IMG/VR virus record: IMGVR_UViG_3300012582_000194
Coordinates: 186,001-250,000 of that record
Direction: 5' to 3' (one strand)
DNA from: a virus
Length of the DNA: 64,000 nt
Below are positions 39,887-48,537 of the stretch, in pieces (the first letter of the stretch is position 1; each line of letters begins with the position of its first letter). Both the position numbers and the translations under genes were made by a program. The notes under the pieces were generated by a model that worked only from the letters and a program-made list of their open reading frames with translations, was not told where the DNA came from and ran no database searches.

Positions 39887-40066
39887 ATGGAAGAAAATGA
39901 TGATTGGTATGATATTGCCATAAGTATTAAAAGAAATAGAGAAGCGTGGCTTCATCCAGAAATAACATTAGAAAGAAAATTAGTGGAAGAGCTTACAAAA
40001 GAAATTGATAGACAAATTCTACAAGATTTAATGGCTATGGGCGATATGGATATTGAAAATTTATAA
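39887..40066 (+). CDS. Small helical protein
   Basis: 59 residues: DDWYDIAISIKRNREAWLHP then a helix ELTKEIDRQILQDLM. The helix recalls segments in phage capsid proteins, too weak to assign. Confidence 0.65.
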   Translation: MEENDDWYDIAISIKRNREAWLHPEITLERKLVEELTKEIDRQILQDLMAMGDMDIENL

Positions 40067-40076
40067 AAATTTAATT

Positions 40077-40129
40077 GGTAGAGATTTAAACTCTACGACA
40101 GGTCTGGGTATCCTTTGTGTACCTGAGTC
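40077..40129. ncRNA. Two-hairpin structured element
   Basis: GTAGAG/CTCTAC with a 7-base loop (40078-40096), then GAC-AGGT (40097-40103) with ACCT-GA-GTC (40121-40129). GC-rich for this DNA. 130-base gap with no gene. Confidence 0.45.
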
Positions 40130-40196
40130 AAACAGGATATATTATGGTTGATATATGGGTTAGTCTTTTTATTACTACTTCCCTACAATTAAATTC

Positions 40197-40667
40197 TTAC
40201 AAATTATAAAGATTTGGATACTTATCTTTCATTTTTTTAGTCCATTCTAATGCTTCTCTTCTTCTCCGCGTTAAATCTATTTTAGAATACCTTCTAACAA
40301 CTGTCAGATTAGTTTTAATTAATACCTTATATGGTACATCACAGTTGGATATAATCCAATGGTAAATGGTTTCATATTTCTTAGGGATAAAGAATGAACA
40401 TACATCTTCATAATTTCGAGAAATATGTATTCCCGTAATTTCTTCAATTTCATCCAAAGCACAATCGTTCGCATCTGTCAAGTAAGTACGATACCATTCA
40501 TCTCTTAACTTACCAGTGATTTGCTCTATCACTAACCATTTGAATTCTATGAAAGCTTTTACTCTATCATAACAATGTTTATTATAAGCTTCAATATTTC
40601 CCAATTTAAGTTTTTCATCACCACCACATTTCACTTTGATGATGAAATAATCACTACATTTTATCAT
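40197..40667 (-). CDS. Hypothetical protein
   Basis: 156 residues: basic, KHCYDRVKAFIEFKWLVIEQI helix, C-terminal RRYSKIDLTRRRREALEW. Could bind nucleic acid; unrecognised. Confidence 0.65.
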   Translation of the reverse strand: MIKCSDYFIIKVKCGGDEKLKLGNIEAYNKHCYDRVKAFIEFKWLVIEQITGKLRDEWYRTYLTDANDCALDEIEEITGIHISRNYEDVCSFFIPKKYETIYHWIISNCDVPYKVLIKTNLTVVRRYSKIDLTRRRREALEWTKKMKDKYPNLYNL

Positions 40668-40740
40668 AAAACAATGTTATTGTATATTTGTTTTTCTATA
40701 GAAATAATTTTTTCGTTTTTCTGTATGTTTAGTAGATATC

Positions 40741-40995
40741 TTACATTTCTTCATCACGATCACGTTGAGCATCCAATTTAACTTCTTCTTTAATAGATTC
40801 AATGGCTTCATCCAAAGGTATTACCTTATAATTATTGGATAACATCCACCCGTAGGCGGTTTTCATTTTTTCATTACTTTTAATACATTCAGATTCAGCA
40901 AGAGTTTTATCAGTGAATATTTCAGAAATATCATAATCACCTTGTCTGAACACTACAAATACTTCTGTATAAGCCGAAAATAATTTCTTTCCCAT
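40741..40995 (-). CDS. Hypothetical protein
   Basis: 84 residues, EVFVVFRQGDYDISEIFTDKTLAESE. Common phage hypothetical style; unrecognised. Confidence 0.65.
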   Translation of the reverse strand: MGKKLFSAYTEVFVVFRQGDYDISEIFTDKTLAESECIKSNEKMKTAYGWMLSNNYKVIPLDEAIESIKEEVKLDAQRDRDEEM

Positions 40996-41213
40996 TATTG
41001 TAATGTGTTTATTTTAGATTTTCTATTATTCAATCTACGTAAAAGTTCACTGGATAGGATATCTATCCATTTATCTTTTCCTCCTAAATAATCAATTGGT
41101 ATTCTTACGTTCCCAATACCATTAAAACAATCAATAACAGAATTGATGTGTTCATTACTCATTTGAGATACAGGTATATGATTATCGTTTGCAGTAATCC
41201 AAATTGCTCCCAT
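40995..41213 (-). CDS. Tagged hypothetical protein
   Basis: 72 residues; MGAIWITANDNHIPVSQMS, end RRLNNRKSKINTLQ (class A). Lies directly after the ATPase gene with a 1-base overlap. Confidence 0.75.
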   Translation of the reverse strand: MGAIWITANDNHIPVSQMSNEHINSVIDCFNGIGNVRIPIDYLGGKDKWIDILSSELLRRLNNRKSKINTLQ

Positions 41214-41815
41214 TAGTTTTTAGTTTTATTTGAATTGATTCTATCTTGAATTGCTCTATGTAAACCACTTGCATATTTCTTAAAATCATCCACATTGACA
41301 GGTTTAATTTCTCTATTAAACCATTCGGATTCAGTCATTTTTTCGAGATTGACAAACTCGTCATGCTTTAAATTACTAACAATATGTTTACTATGTGTGA
41401 TTACCAAAATACCACAATTTACTTCTTTGATTTTTTCATTCAAATATTGAGCTAAACCAACTTGAAGTTCTTCACCTAAGCCAATTTCAGGTTCATCAAT
41501 AACAATGAAATCGGGATTCGTTTGTTTGAACACTGAATCAATTGTATGGATAGTATTATCAGAGGTAGCTAACCAATCCAAATCATGACACATAGTACTC
41601 AATGCACCCATCATAGGATTACTCTTAGTTCTAATTTCTTGGGAAGCTTGTGGAATATGAACTTTCTTTTTATTCAACACTTGCTCAAGATTAGTGCTCA
41701 AAAGCTTTCTAATCAATGATTTACCACTAGCATTTCTACCAGTAAGTATAGTAACCTTATCATGTGAGATTTTGATATTGCTGATATAGTTAATATGTTC
41801 ATCGAAATTTTCCAT
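41213..41815 (-). CDS. Stand-alone ABC-type ATPase
   Basis: 200 residues. Walker A GRNASGKS (26-33), Walker B/catalytic FIVIDEPEIGLG, switch ITHSKH. Soluble single domain, distinct in sequence from 2506-3114. Leaderless promoter 4 bases before ATG. Partner and role unknown. Confidence 0.85.
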   Translation of the reverse strand: MENFDEHINYISNIKISHDKVTILTGRNASGKSLIRKLLSTNLEQVLNKKKVHIPQASQEIRTKSNPMMGALSTMCHDLDWLATSDNTIHTIDSVFKQTNPDFIVIDEPEIGLGEELQVGLAQYLNEKIKEVNCGILVITHSKHIVSNLKHDEFVNLEKMTESEWFNREIKPVNVDDFKKYASGLHRAIQDRINSNKTKN

Positions 41816-41819
41816 GATA

Positions 41820-41851
41820 CAAAGGTACTAAAACTTGTATGTAAATACAAA
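41820..41851 (-). promoter_or_regulatory. Promoter for a leaderless mRNA
   Basis: TTTG (41848-41851), 20 bases, TACCTTTG (41820-41827), four bases, ATG 41815. Confidence 0.85.
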
Positions 41852-41876
41852 TATATATGTAAATATATTTTTAATA

Positions 41877-42524
41877 ATGAAATATTTAAAGATTTTCGAA
41901 GATTACAACTTTCTTTTCTATCTAAATGAAATTGAAGAAACTTACTTTTCACCATATTCAAAGATAGTTTTAGATACTAATACAGAAGGATATATAATAA
42001 CTAATAAAATTGCGCATGTTGGTGCTAGAATAGCATTTATTAAGAACTCTACAGAAGCTTTAAGAGATGGCTTATTTCATGAAATGGGACATATAGTAAT
42101 GTTTAAAAATTTAGAAAGATTAAAAATGAGTAATTTTGGATTTGATTATTCAACAAAGGATAATTTAGGTTATAATGTTCCAATATCATGGAATGGTATT
42201 AAAAATGAATGTAAAGCTATTATATGGCAATCAATTATATGTAAAAAATATGATATTCATTTTAACATTAATGACTTCGTTAAAGCATTAAAATATATGG
42301 AAGATTTTACAAATGTTCCTTTAAAAGGGTGTTTTAAAAATGAATATAGATGGTATTATAATATAGAATTTACAGAAGAAGTTAATTATAGAGATTCAGA
42401 TAAATTGAGACTTGAAACTATTAAGGATTATGTACATAATGAATCAAATAATAGTGAATATACAATAATTAATTTTGATAAAAGATGGAGCATTAGATGT
42501 CAGTGGTTAGAAGACAACTTATGA
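41877..42524 (+). CDS. N-tagged zincin metalloprotease-like protein
   Basis: 215 residues from MKYLKIFEDYN, the shared N-terminal tag. HEMGH (68-72) is a HExxH zinc motif; acidic residues downstream (KNECKAI; MEDF) could complete the site, but a third ligand is not certain. If the tag directs packaging, this would be an injected protease (inference). Confidence 0.75.
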   Translation: MKYLKIFEDYNFLFYLNEIEETYFSPYSKIVLDTNTEGYIITNKIAHVGARIAFIKNSTEALRDGLFHEMGHIVMFKNLERLKMSNFGFDYSTKDNLGYNVPISWNGIKNECKAIIWQSIICKKYDIHFNINDFVKALKYMEDFTNVPLKGCFKNEYRWYYNIEFTEEVNYRDSDKLRLETIKDYVHNESNNSEYTIINFDKRWSIRCQWLEDNL

Positions 42525-42563
42525 TATTTTCACAATAATATATAATTAAAAATAACATCAATT

Positions 42564-42746
42564 ATGAAAATAGTAATAATTCAAGTTTTATTATTCTTAT
42601 TGGGAGTAGTATTATTAATCGTAGATGGTAGCGGCGGACATATAGCAAATGCATCATTTATATCGGTATTGGGTATAGTATCTTGTGTGATAGGTATTGG
42701 ACTTTCCCAATTATTGGGACTTATAAGTTCATTAAAGAAGAAGTAA
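42564..42746 (+). CDS. Small membrane protein
   Basis: 60 residues, two TM helices separated by GSGGHIAN, KKK end. Followed at once by a terminator. Confidence 0.65.
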   Translation: MKIVIIQVLLFLLGVVLLIVDGSGGHIANASFISVLGIVSCVIGIGLSQLLGLISSLKKK

Positions 42747-42752
42747 TAAAAT

Positions 42753-42776
42753 GGAGTTTAAACTCCCTTTTATTTT
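42753..42776 (+). terminator. Rho-independent terminator
   Basis: GGAGTTTAAACTCC palindrome followed by a T-rich run. Confidence 0.85.
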
Positions 42777-42801
42777 TATATATAGTAAAAATAGCTATTA
42801 T

Positions 42802-43515
42802 ATGGTTTTTAATTTTAACTTACATTCTATACTCGAATCAAAAGAAGCTGATTTTGATAAAGTAATTAAACTTTCTCAAATGAATACTAACAGAGGAGCT
42901 TCCGCTGGCGAAGAAGCAAATGCTATATCTTTAGCAAAGCAATTAGTTAAAAAGAATAATTTCACACGCGAAGATTTTAAAGGTAAAATAGATGATGCAA
43001 TTCTAATTTCAATTTTTGGTAAATTAAAACCATCTGCTAAAAAAGAACATCCATTCGAAAGAGATGAAAGACAATATCAAGAAGATAAATCTAAGAAAAA
43101 AGATTTTATTGATTTAGTAGATGATGAAGGTAAAAAAGTATCATTGAGAAAAATTAAATTAAACTTTGGTGATAAAAATGGTGGTATGTTAGATGTATTA
43201 ATTGAAGATGAATATGATTTATTTGACCAATTTATCAATTCTCCTTTTTATACATTTATGGATTGGGGTAATAATGGTATGCCAACACGCACTACAAATT
43301 CTCGTATTGATATAGTACATACAAGTTGGTTTGAGCCCGCGGATAAAGGTGCTTTAAGTGCATGGTTTTTTGAAAAAATAACAGGTAAAACTATTGGTGG
43401 ATTTGCATTGTTTCCCACTAAATGGAGATATGATGGTAAAAACTTCACATTCAAAACACCACCTTATCCAATATTATTTATAGTACCAGAAAAAATTGCA
43501 GGAAATTATATGTAA
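42802..43515 (+). CDS. Hypothetical protein with DUF2786-like start
   Basis: 237 residues from MVFNFNLHS; the ATG at 42751 lies inside the preceding terminator. NTNRGASAGEEANAISLAKQL resembles the helical NRGAxxGExxxAxxLA motif of DUF2786-type phage proteins. C-terminal 130 residues beta-rich (HTSWFEPADKGALSAWFF). Function unknown. Confidence 0.7.
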   Translation: MVFNFNLHSILESKEADFDKVIKLSQMNTNRGASAGEEANAISLAKQLVKKNNFTREDFKGKIDDAILISIFGKLKPSAKKEHPFERDERQYQEDKSKKKDFIDLVDDEGKKVSLRKIKLNFGDKNGGMLDVLIEDEYDLFDQFINSPFYTFMDWGNNGMPTRTTNSRIDIVHTSWFEPADKGALSAWFFEKITGKTIGGFALFPTKWRYDGKNFTFKTPPYPILFIVPEKIAGNYM

Positions 43516-43525
43516 TATTAAAAAT

Positions 43526-43547
43526 GGAGTTTTTAGACTCCTTTTTT
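43526..43547. terminator. Bidirectional terminator
   Basis: GGAGT/ACTCC stem (43526-43541) and T-run between convergent genes. Confidence 0.8.
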
Positions 43548-43733
43548 ATTTTTATAAATTTTATTCCAATCAGATACTACAGCATTCCAATCGGATATTA
43601 ATGCATCTTTATCAGACTTAAAAATATCACTGCTATTTATATCCATATCTTCATATGTATTATAATTACCCACTATATTAAATATAGAACCCATTCCCTT
43701 AAAGAAATTGGATATAAAGCTTTTAAATTTCAT
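43533..43733 (-). CDS. Small protein with possible N-tag variant
   Basis: 66 residues from MKFKSFISNFFKG (internal Met, upstream residues polar). It resembles a relaxed N-terminal tag. C-terminal SDWNAVVSDWNKIYKN is an amphipathic repeat. Confidence 0.55.
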   Translation of the reverse strand: MKFKSFISNFFKGMGSIFNIVGNYNTYEDMDINSSDIFKSDKDALISDWNAVVSDWNKIYKNKKGV

Positions 43734-43792
43734 ATTAATATTTTTATTCAAATAATTCACAATCATTTTTATTTATTTTAAAAAAGCTACTC

Positions 43793-44173
43793 TTAATTTC
43801 CACACTTTAACTTTAAAACTGTTTCTTGAAATGTCTTGAATAATTCAGGCTCATCATCAAAATATTTTAAATAGGTATCTTCCAACTCCATATCATCGAG
43901 AGCCTTCATAATATAATCACCAACATCATCAGAAAGTAAATCATATATTTTATCTATGATCTCATCAAAGTTACTATCTGTAACATCTTTATATTCTCTA
44001 CCTGTAGAAAAATAACTACCTATCTCTATCTTATTTCTTCCTGAATAATATAAATTATACACAGATTCAGCAGAATAAATTGTTTTCATAGGTACATGAT
44101 ATAATGTTATCATACCATTAATACTTCTAACACTTAAAATGGCATCTCTTAATTTGTCTTTTGTTATATTCAT
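43793..44173 (-). CDS. Hypothetical protein
   Basis: 126 residues, acidic C-terminal half (LSDDVGDYIMKALDDMELEDT). Unrecognised. Confidence 0.65.
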   Translation of the reverse strand: MNITKDKLRDAILSVRSINGMITLYHVPMKTIYSAESVYNLYYSGRNKIEIGSYFSTGREYKDVTDSNFDEIIDKIYDLLSDDVGDYIMKALDDMELEDTYLKYFDDEPELFKTFQETVLKLKCGN

Positions 44174-44176
44174 ATC

Positions 44177-44488
44177 TTATTTGAAACCTGTTCTTTTTAG
44201 ATTCATTATTTGTTTATCACTTATATCAAAAAAAGTTATTTTTAATTTTATTCCAAATCGTTTTATAATATGTCTAATATAGGGTTCTAAGAAACTATTT
44301 TCTTTATTTTTAATTATAATATAAAGTATATAAACTTTTTCACCTCTTATAAAATCATATGAAAAAACATCATATCCTTTATCAATAATCTCTATCCCAT
44401 CAATAGAAAATTTAGATATTAGACTTTTTGATGTCTTTTCTGCCTTATTGGTTTTTTGAAGTAAAGATACTCTATAATATTTATACAT
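44177..44488 (-). CDS. 'KENxFLExYI' family protein
   Basis: 103 residues: FSIDGIEIIDKGYD, YIIIKNKENSFLEPYIRHIIKRFGI, DISDKQIMNLK. Single-domain version of the C-terminus of 22450-23154. Confidence 0.7.
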   Translation of the reverse strand: MYKYYRVSLLQKTNKAEKTSKSLISKFSIDGIEIIDKGYDVFSYDFIRGEKVYILYIIIKNKENSFLEPYIRHIIKRFGIKLKITFFDISDKQIMNLKRTGFK

Positions 44489-44679
44489 TATAAATTCAAT
44501 TTTTCGATTCTTTCTTTTCTTGTTTCTATTTTGGTATCATCAAATTCTAACATACCCAATTGTAAATATTCTTTAATTTCTTTTATACTAATCATATGCA
44601 TTGGAAATGATTCTATTTCACTAGTTATAGCATTTATTGTATAAATTCTACCATCATTACGTAAATAATATTTTTTCAT
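44488..44679 (-). CDS. Tagged small protein
   Basis: 63 residues: short beta domain (YYLRNDGRIYTINAITSE), helix, end ETRKERIEKLNL (class A). Confidence 0.75.
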   Translation of the reverse strand: MKKYYLRNDGRIYTINAITSEIESFPMHMISIKEIKEYLQLGMLEFDDTKIETRKERIEKLNL

Positions 44680-44681
44680 AA

Positions 44682-45119
44682 TTAATTAAGATGTCTATTA
44701 TCTTTGTGTTCTCCTTTAGGTGCATTATTATGTGTCCATAATCTCGCAAAAGGTGTTGTGAAATTATTATTGTAAATCTGTGTATCGTCTATATGTAGAG
44801 TAATTTCATGATCTCTACAATAGTCTCCTTTAGTTCTATCCCATACATCATCATCAATTTTAGGGATATTGAATTTTACATGATGTCCAATTATTTCAGT
44901 GCCAATTTCTCTATGGTAATCAAAAATAGAGAAACTATGTGTAAATGGAATATCCAGTTCTTTTAACTTATCAATACACAAAGGTGTCCAAGTCATACCA
45001 GTAATGATATGTACTTCACCACCTTGTGCAATTACAGCTTTAGCTAAAAACGAAATGATTTCTGGTACAGCATCTAATACACCGTGCCAATCAATTCCAA
45101 GTTTAAAAGATTTGTTCAT
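44682..45119 (-). CDS. HAD-superfamily phosphatase-like protein
   Basis: 145 residues, cap-less. Motif I GIDWHGVLD (D10; the usual second Asp is H12), motif II T40 (HIITGMT), lysine region around K97, motif IV HIDDTQIY (D111-D112). Short phage HAD proteins of the deoxyribonucleotidase/PNKP-phosphatase group look like this; the D-x-H change may alter or lower phosphatase activity. Substrate unknown. Confidence 0.75.
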   Translation of the reverse strand: MNKSFKLGIDWHGVLDAVPEIISFLAKAVIAQGGEVHIITGMTWTPLCIDKLKELDIPFTHSFSIFDYHREIGTEIIGHHVKFNIPKIDDDVWDRTKGDYCRDHEITLHIDDTQIYNNNFTTPFARLWTHNNAPKGEHKDNRHLN

Positions 45120-45120
45120 A

Positions 45121-45297
45121 TTATCTACGATTATATCTTCTTCTTTTTGGTGTTGATAAATTTTCGTCTATTTTATAATATTTACTATTACCACTAAATA
45201 GTGATTCATATTCAGCTTTTTCGATGTTAGCTAATTCTTCATCAATTGTTCCATTCTCTCTTAATGGGTAACCTTTATTATTTCTTACTACTGACAT
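45121..45297 (-). CDS. Small basic-tailed protein
   Basis: 58 residues: VRNNKGYPLRENGTIDEEL, helical middle and end TPKRRRYNRR. Starts inside the end of 45288-45509. Unrecognised. Confidence 0.6.
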   Translation of the reverse strand: MSVVRNNKGYPLRENGTIDEELANIEKAEYESLFSGNSKYYKIDENLSTPKRRRYNRR

Positions 45298-45509
45298 ATG
45301 CTATTAATTTTACGTTCTAAATATACAATTTTTAATTTAGTACAAGTTATTCCATGTCCTAAACAATCAGATGAATATTTGCTCCACATATTCTCAAAAT
45401 TAACCAACTCTGCTTTTAAGTATGTAATTGCTTTTTCAATTGAACCATGTTCTTTCACATCGTTTTCGGCTCTTTCAACTACTTTGTATTTTTTTTCTTG
45501 TTCAGACAT
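45288..45509 (-). CDS. Helical hypothetical protein
   Basis: 73 residues, two long helices (EKAITYLKAELVNFENMW; CTKLKIVYLERKINSI). Unrecognised. Confidence 0.65.
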   Translation of the reverse strand: MSEQEKKYKVVERAENDVKEHGSIEKAITYLKAELVNFENMWSKYSSDCLGHGITCTKLKIVYLERKINSICQ

Positions 45510-45511
45510 AA

Positions 45512-45694
45512 CTAAATTTTTAAACCTATCATTCCTTTACATGGAGATTTTCTATTATTATGACACTCCATAAACTCTATATTCAAATTATTTTTTACTT
45601 TTTTAAGGCCATTGAGTTTAGCTTCAATAGCTTTTTGATTATTTATAGAAGATGCTGTTGAAAACGGACAGCCCGTACATGGTTTATTTTTCAT
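45512..45694 (-). CDS. Cysteine-motif protein (DUF6283-like)
   Basis: 60 residues from MKNKPCTGCPFSTA, just after the stop of the upstream gene. CTGCPF...MECHNN...PCKG matches the CxxCPF/CH/C-G pattern of DUF6283-like small proteins, possibly a metal site. Function unknown. Confidence 0.7.
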   Translation of the reverse strand: MKNKPCTGCPFSTASSINNQKAIEAKLNGLKKVKNNLNIEFMECHNNRKSPCKGMIGLKI

Positions 45695-45696
45695 TG

Positions 45697-46194
45697 TTAA
45701 GGATTTTGTATTTCCCATTCAGCAATTAATTTATCAATATCAAATATTATTGTATGGTAATATAGCATTTTCTCAGAAGTTTCTAAAGTGAGAATCGTAT
45801 CATTTGTATTGATAAAATATTCTCTCATTATTTCTAATAATACTTCAGGTGTATCGGTGTTCATTTTTTTACAAACTAATTCTCTACATTCTGTTATTTC
45901 CATGAATTCAATTACATCATCAATAATTAATATTTCATTTCCCAACTCCCATGGTTTACTTTCATCACTAATTTTAGAAGAAATTGATATTAATTCTTCT
46001 TTAAAGTTTTTTAAAATCATTATAAAAATTGGATCCGAATCATGTACTTTATCTGGTAAATTATCTAAAATTAAACACAATAAATTCTTCCTAATATCAG
46101 AATCTAATGCTTTCATTTCTTCTATAATATCCATACCTTCTTGATATGTTATTGTATCATTTTTAAAATGCTCTTTAATTCTTTCTTCTAACAT
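45697..46194 (-). CDS. Helical protein related to the INEILxGNY family
   Basis: 165 residues from MLEERIKEHF (no ATG at 46215, only TTG). ITYQEGMDIIEEM and ILKNFKEELISISSKI resemble 33568-33801 and 34225-34503. C-terminal half unrecognised. Confidence 0.7.
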   Translation of the reverse strand: MLEERIKEHFKNDTITYQEGMDIIEEMKALDSDIRKNLLCLILDNLPDKVHDSDPIFIMILKNFKEELISISSKISDESKPWELGNEILIIDDVIEFMEITECRELVCKKMNTDTPEVLLEIMREYFINTNDTILTLETSEKMLYYHTIIFDIDKLIAEWEIQNP

Positions 46195-46222
46195 ATTTTT
46201 AAATTTGTGTTCCAACTATTTA

Positions 46223-46762
46223 TTATGCTTTAATTTTTAATCCTAATTCTTCTAAACCTTTATCATGACAATCTTTAACAGCTTTCATTCCATATTTAGT
46301 AGCTATTGATTCAAGTGCTTTTGCGTGATATGCTTCTTATGGTTCAATAATCGCAAACATATCTCTTAAATCATCAGGTGTACTTTTATCTTTAATAATA
46401 ACTCTCATTCTTTTCAAAGATAATCCTTCTGCATATGCACCAATGGCTGCTGCTGTTTTTTTATCAACAATACATGGTAATGTATTTCTCCAATATCTAC
46501 CATTCTTAGAAGTCTTTTCATATAAAGAAATTCCTCTATTTTTTATAACTTTCTCTACAATTTCTGCATGATTTTTTTCTTGCATAGCAATAGTGTAAAA
46601 AGTGATATATGCATCTTTATCACCTAAGCAATACGTTTCCGCAAAATGAACAAATCTTTCTTCGGCATCTTTTTCATTATTATAAAGAGATACCAACCAA
46701 TGTTCCAATTTTTCTTTGTCATTAAGACATCTATTCCACCAATCTTCTGTTATACGTTTCAT
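46223..46762 (-). pseudogene. Ferritin-like protein gene interrupted by an in-frame TAA
   Basis: Residues 1-141 from MKRITEDWW carry ferritin-like helices with E62-x-x-H65 (QEKNHAE). Codon 142 (46337-46339) is TAA, but the same frame continues with EAYHAKALESIATKYG and ends GLEELGLKIKA. The second E-x-x-H needed for a diiron site (EAYH) lies after the stop. A GAA-to-TAA change would explain it. A functional truncated protein, readthrough or sequencing error remain possible. Promoter at 46773-46805. Confidence 0.7.
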
Positions 46763-46772
46763 ATATAATTGT

Positions 46773-46805
46773 ACAAAAATACATAAATTTATAGACAAAT
46801 ACAAA
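46773..46805 (-). promoter_or_regulatory. Probable Bacteroidetes-type promoter
   Basis: TTTG (46802-46805), 21 bases, TATTTTTG (46773-46780). Confidence 0.65.
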
Positions 46806-46809
46806 TTTA

Positions 46810-47094
46810 TTATAAATTATTTAAATTGTCTATTTTAGACTTTCTTTCAGATAAAATATCAACTTTATCAAAAAGTCTTGGGTTTATTCCACTTATTTCA
46901 CTATGATCAATATCTTCGAATCTTAAAAAACTAACACCAAAACTATAAGGTGTTATTGATTTTATAATGAGAACTTTATCACGTAATGTATCAGCTATGC
47001 GTTTAGATGATTCTCGACTTATATCACCAATTCTACTTTCAATTAATATTACTTTATCACCAATATTAAACTTACACTGATTGTACATCATCAT
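46810..47094 (-). CDS. SH3-like tagged protein
   Basis: 94 residues: CKFNIGDKVILIESRIG, LIIKSITPYSFGV, LFDKVDILSERKSKIDNLNNL. Same barrel-plus-tail plan as 18056-20068. Confidence 0.8.
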   Translation of the reverse strand: MMMYNQCKFNIGDKVILIESRIGDISRESSKRIADTLRDKVLIIKSITPYSFGVSFLRFEDIDHSEISGINPRLFDKVDILSERKSKIDNLNNL

Positions 47095-47340
47095 TTTTCT
47101 TAGCTATATAATTTTTAACATGTTCATATTTCTTTCTACCTATGATAGTACAGAATAGAGATTGATATGTTTTATCTAAATCGAGTTGATAAATTCCTTT
47201 ATGCTCAATTAAATATATTTCGTGAAATGTGCTTCTTTACGGAACTCGACATCAATTAAATATAGATTGTAATTCTCGTCTTTTATGGTATGATTTTGAT
47301 ATCTTTTAATTCTTACGTCTTTGTTTAGCTCTACTTCCAT
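47072..47340 (-). pseudogene. Frameshifted gene
   Basis: MEVELNKDVRIKRYQ... (like MKVELNKNIRIRKE of 47595-47987) runs 43 residues to a TAA at 47209. The next frame takes over near 47226 (HEIYLIEHKGIYQLDLDK) and continues to 47072. One missing base near the TTT at about 47225-47228 restores a protein of about 89 residues. Real frameshift or assembly error. Confidence 0.65.
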
Positions 47341-47382
47341 TTTAATATTTTTATATTTACAATACAAAATTAGAACCAACTA

Positions 47383-47589
47383 TTAAAGATATGTAGTCCA
47401 TGATATTTTTTTATTAACTTTTTCCATTTTTGAGAGATATAACATTTTATTTTTTATTAAAATGCATTCACACCCCACACCAAAAATAGTTATAAATGTA
47501 CATACCCAATTTCCAATTAAAATGAATATTACACCACATACAATGTATCCGAATATTCTTATATAATTTGCAACAAAATACTTTCTCAT
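47383..47589 (-). CDS. Small membrane protein
   Basis: 68 residues: two TM segments (IFGYIVCGVIFILIG; FITIFGVGCECILI) and a basic C-terminus. Confidence 0.6.
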   Translation of the reverse strand: MRKYFVANYIRIFGYIVCGVIFILIGNWVCTFITIFGVGCECILIKNKMLYLSKMEKVNKKISWTTYL

Positions 47590-47594
47590 ATTTT

Positions 47595-47987
47595 TTAGTA
47601 TAATTTTTCTATTCGAGATTTTCTATCTAACACTTCAACTGATAATAAATAAGAAAAAGTAATAAGTGATGGTTTACCATCACTTATATCAGGTGAAGTG
47701 AATTTGAAATATGATCTATTCGTAAGCTCTTCTATATATCCATTATATTCATTAATTACTGTTGAATTTCTTCTGTTTTGTGTTTTTATTTTAATTAATG
47801 TATTAGACGTAATATTTCTTAATAAGGTATAAGCTTCTATTCGAAATGCAACATCTTCTTTATAAAGTTTATTATTCTCGGCTATTAATTCTAAATTTTC
47901 TGTTTGACCATCCAAATATTCAGCGTATAGCATCATAGTTATACACTCTTTTCTGATTCTTATATTTTTGTTTAATTCAACTTTCAT
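47595..47987 (-). CDS. Tagged hypothetical protein
   Basis: 130 residues; N-terminus resembles the frameshifted gene at 47340; C-terminus VLDRKSRIEKLY (class A). Middle unrecognised. Confidence 0.75.
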   Translation of the reverse strand: MKVELNKNIRIRKECITMMLYAEYLDGQTENLELIAENNKLYKEDVAFRIEAYTLLRNITSNTLIKIKTQNRRNSTVINEYNGYIEELTNRSYFKFTSPDISDGKPSLITFSYLLSVEVLDRKSRIEKLY

Positions 47988-47999
47988 ATAATTTTAGAA

Positions 48000-48461
48000 T
48001 TAAAGAATCCTTGTTTGTTTATTTTGTTGCATTTTCATTTTTTCTTTTATCTCTCTACTTTCTGTTATCTTTCTATTATATGCCATTTTATTTTTATAGA
48101 CTACCCAATAAGATTTTATATTAGGATAATTCTCAACGAAACGTTCTAATGTAATATCATGACCCGAAGCATTGTTATTAAAATAGTAACTATGCTTACT
48201 TGCATTATATCCATTATACTTATATAAATTAAAATCAAATGTTTCATCCGCAGATTTTCCACTATATGATATTTTAGGAACTGGTTTCCAATGTCCTTTA
48301 TCAGTTAAATATTCCAAATATCTATACTCACCATCAGGAGAAACAATTCTATATTGAGTACAATTATTCACTTCATACTTAGACTTAGAGTCAGAGCTCA
48401 TCATTTTTAAAGTGACTGATGTTATAAGTAATAAACCTAAAATAATTAATAATATAATCAT
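48000..48461 (-). CDS. Membrane-anchored hypothetical protein
   Basis: 153 residues: N-terminal TM helix (IILLIILGLLLITSVTL), then a soluble domain with RIVSPDGEYRYLEYLTDKG. End basic but not a tag. Promoter at 48478-48509. Confidence 0.7.
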   Translation of the reverse strand: MIILLIILGLLLITSVTLKMMSSDSKSKYEVNNCTQYRIVSPDGEYRYLEYLTDKGHWKPVPKISYSGKSADETFDFNLYKYNGYNASKHSYYFNNNASGHDITLERFVENYPNIKSYWVVYKNKMAYNRKITESREIKEKMKMQQNKQTRIL

Positions 48462-48477
48462 AAATTTTATTTATTTA

Positions 48478-48509
48478 CAAATATAGCAAACTTTAAACAA
48501 ACATACAAA
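48478..48509 (-). promoter_or_regulatory. Bacteroidetes-type promoter
   Basis: TTTG (48506-48509), 20 bases, TATATTTG (48478-48485). Confidence 0.8.
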
Positions 48510-48537
48510 TTTAAATTAAAAATGTTCACAAATTTGT

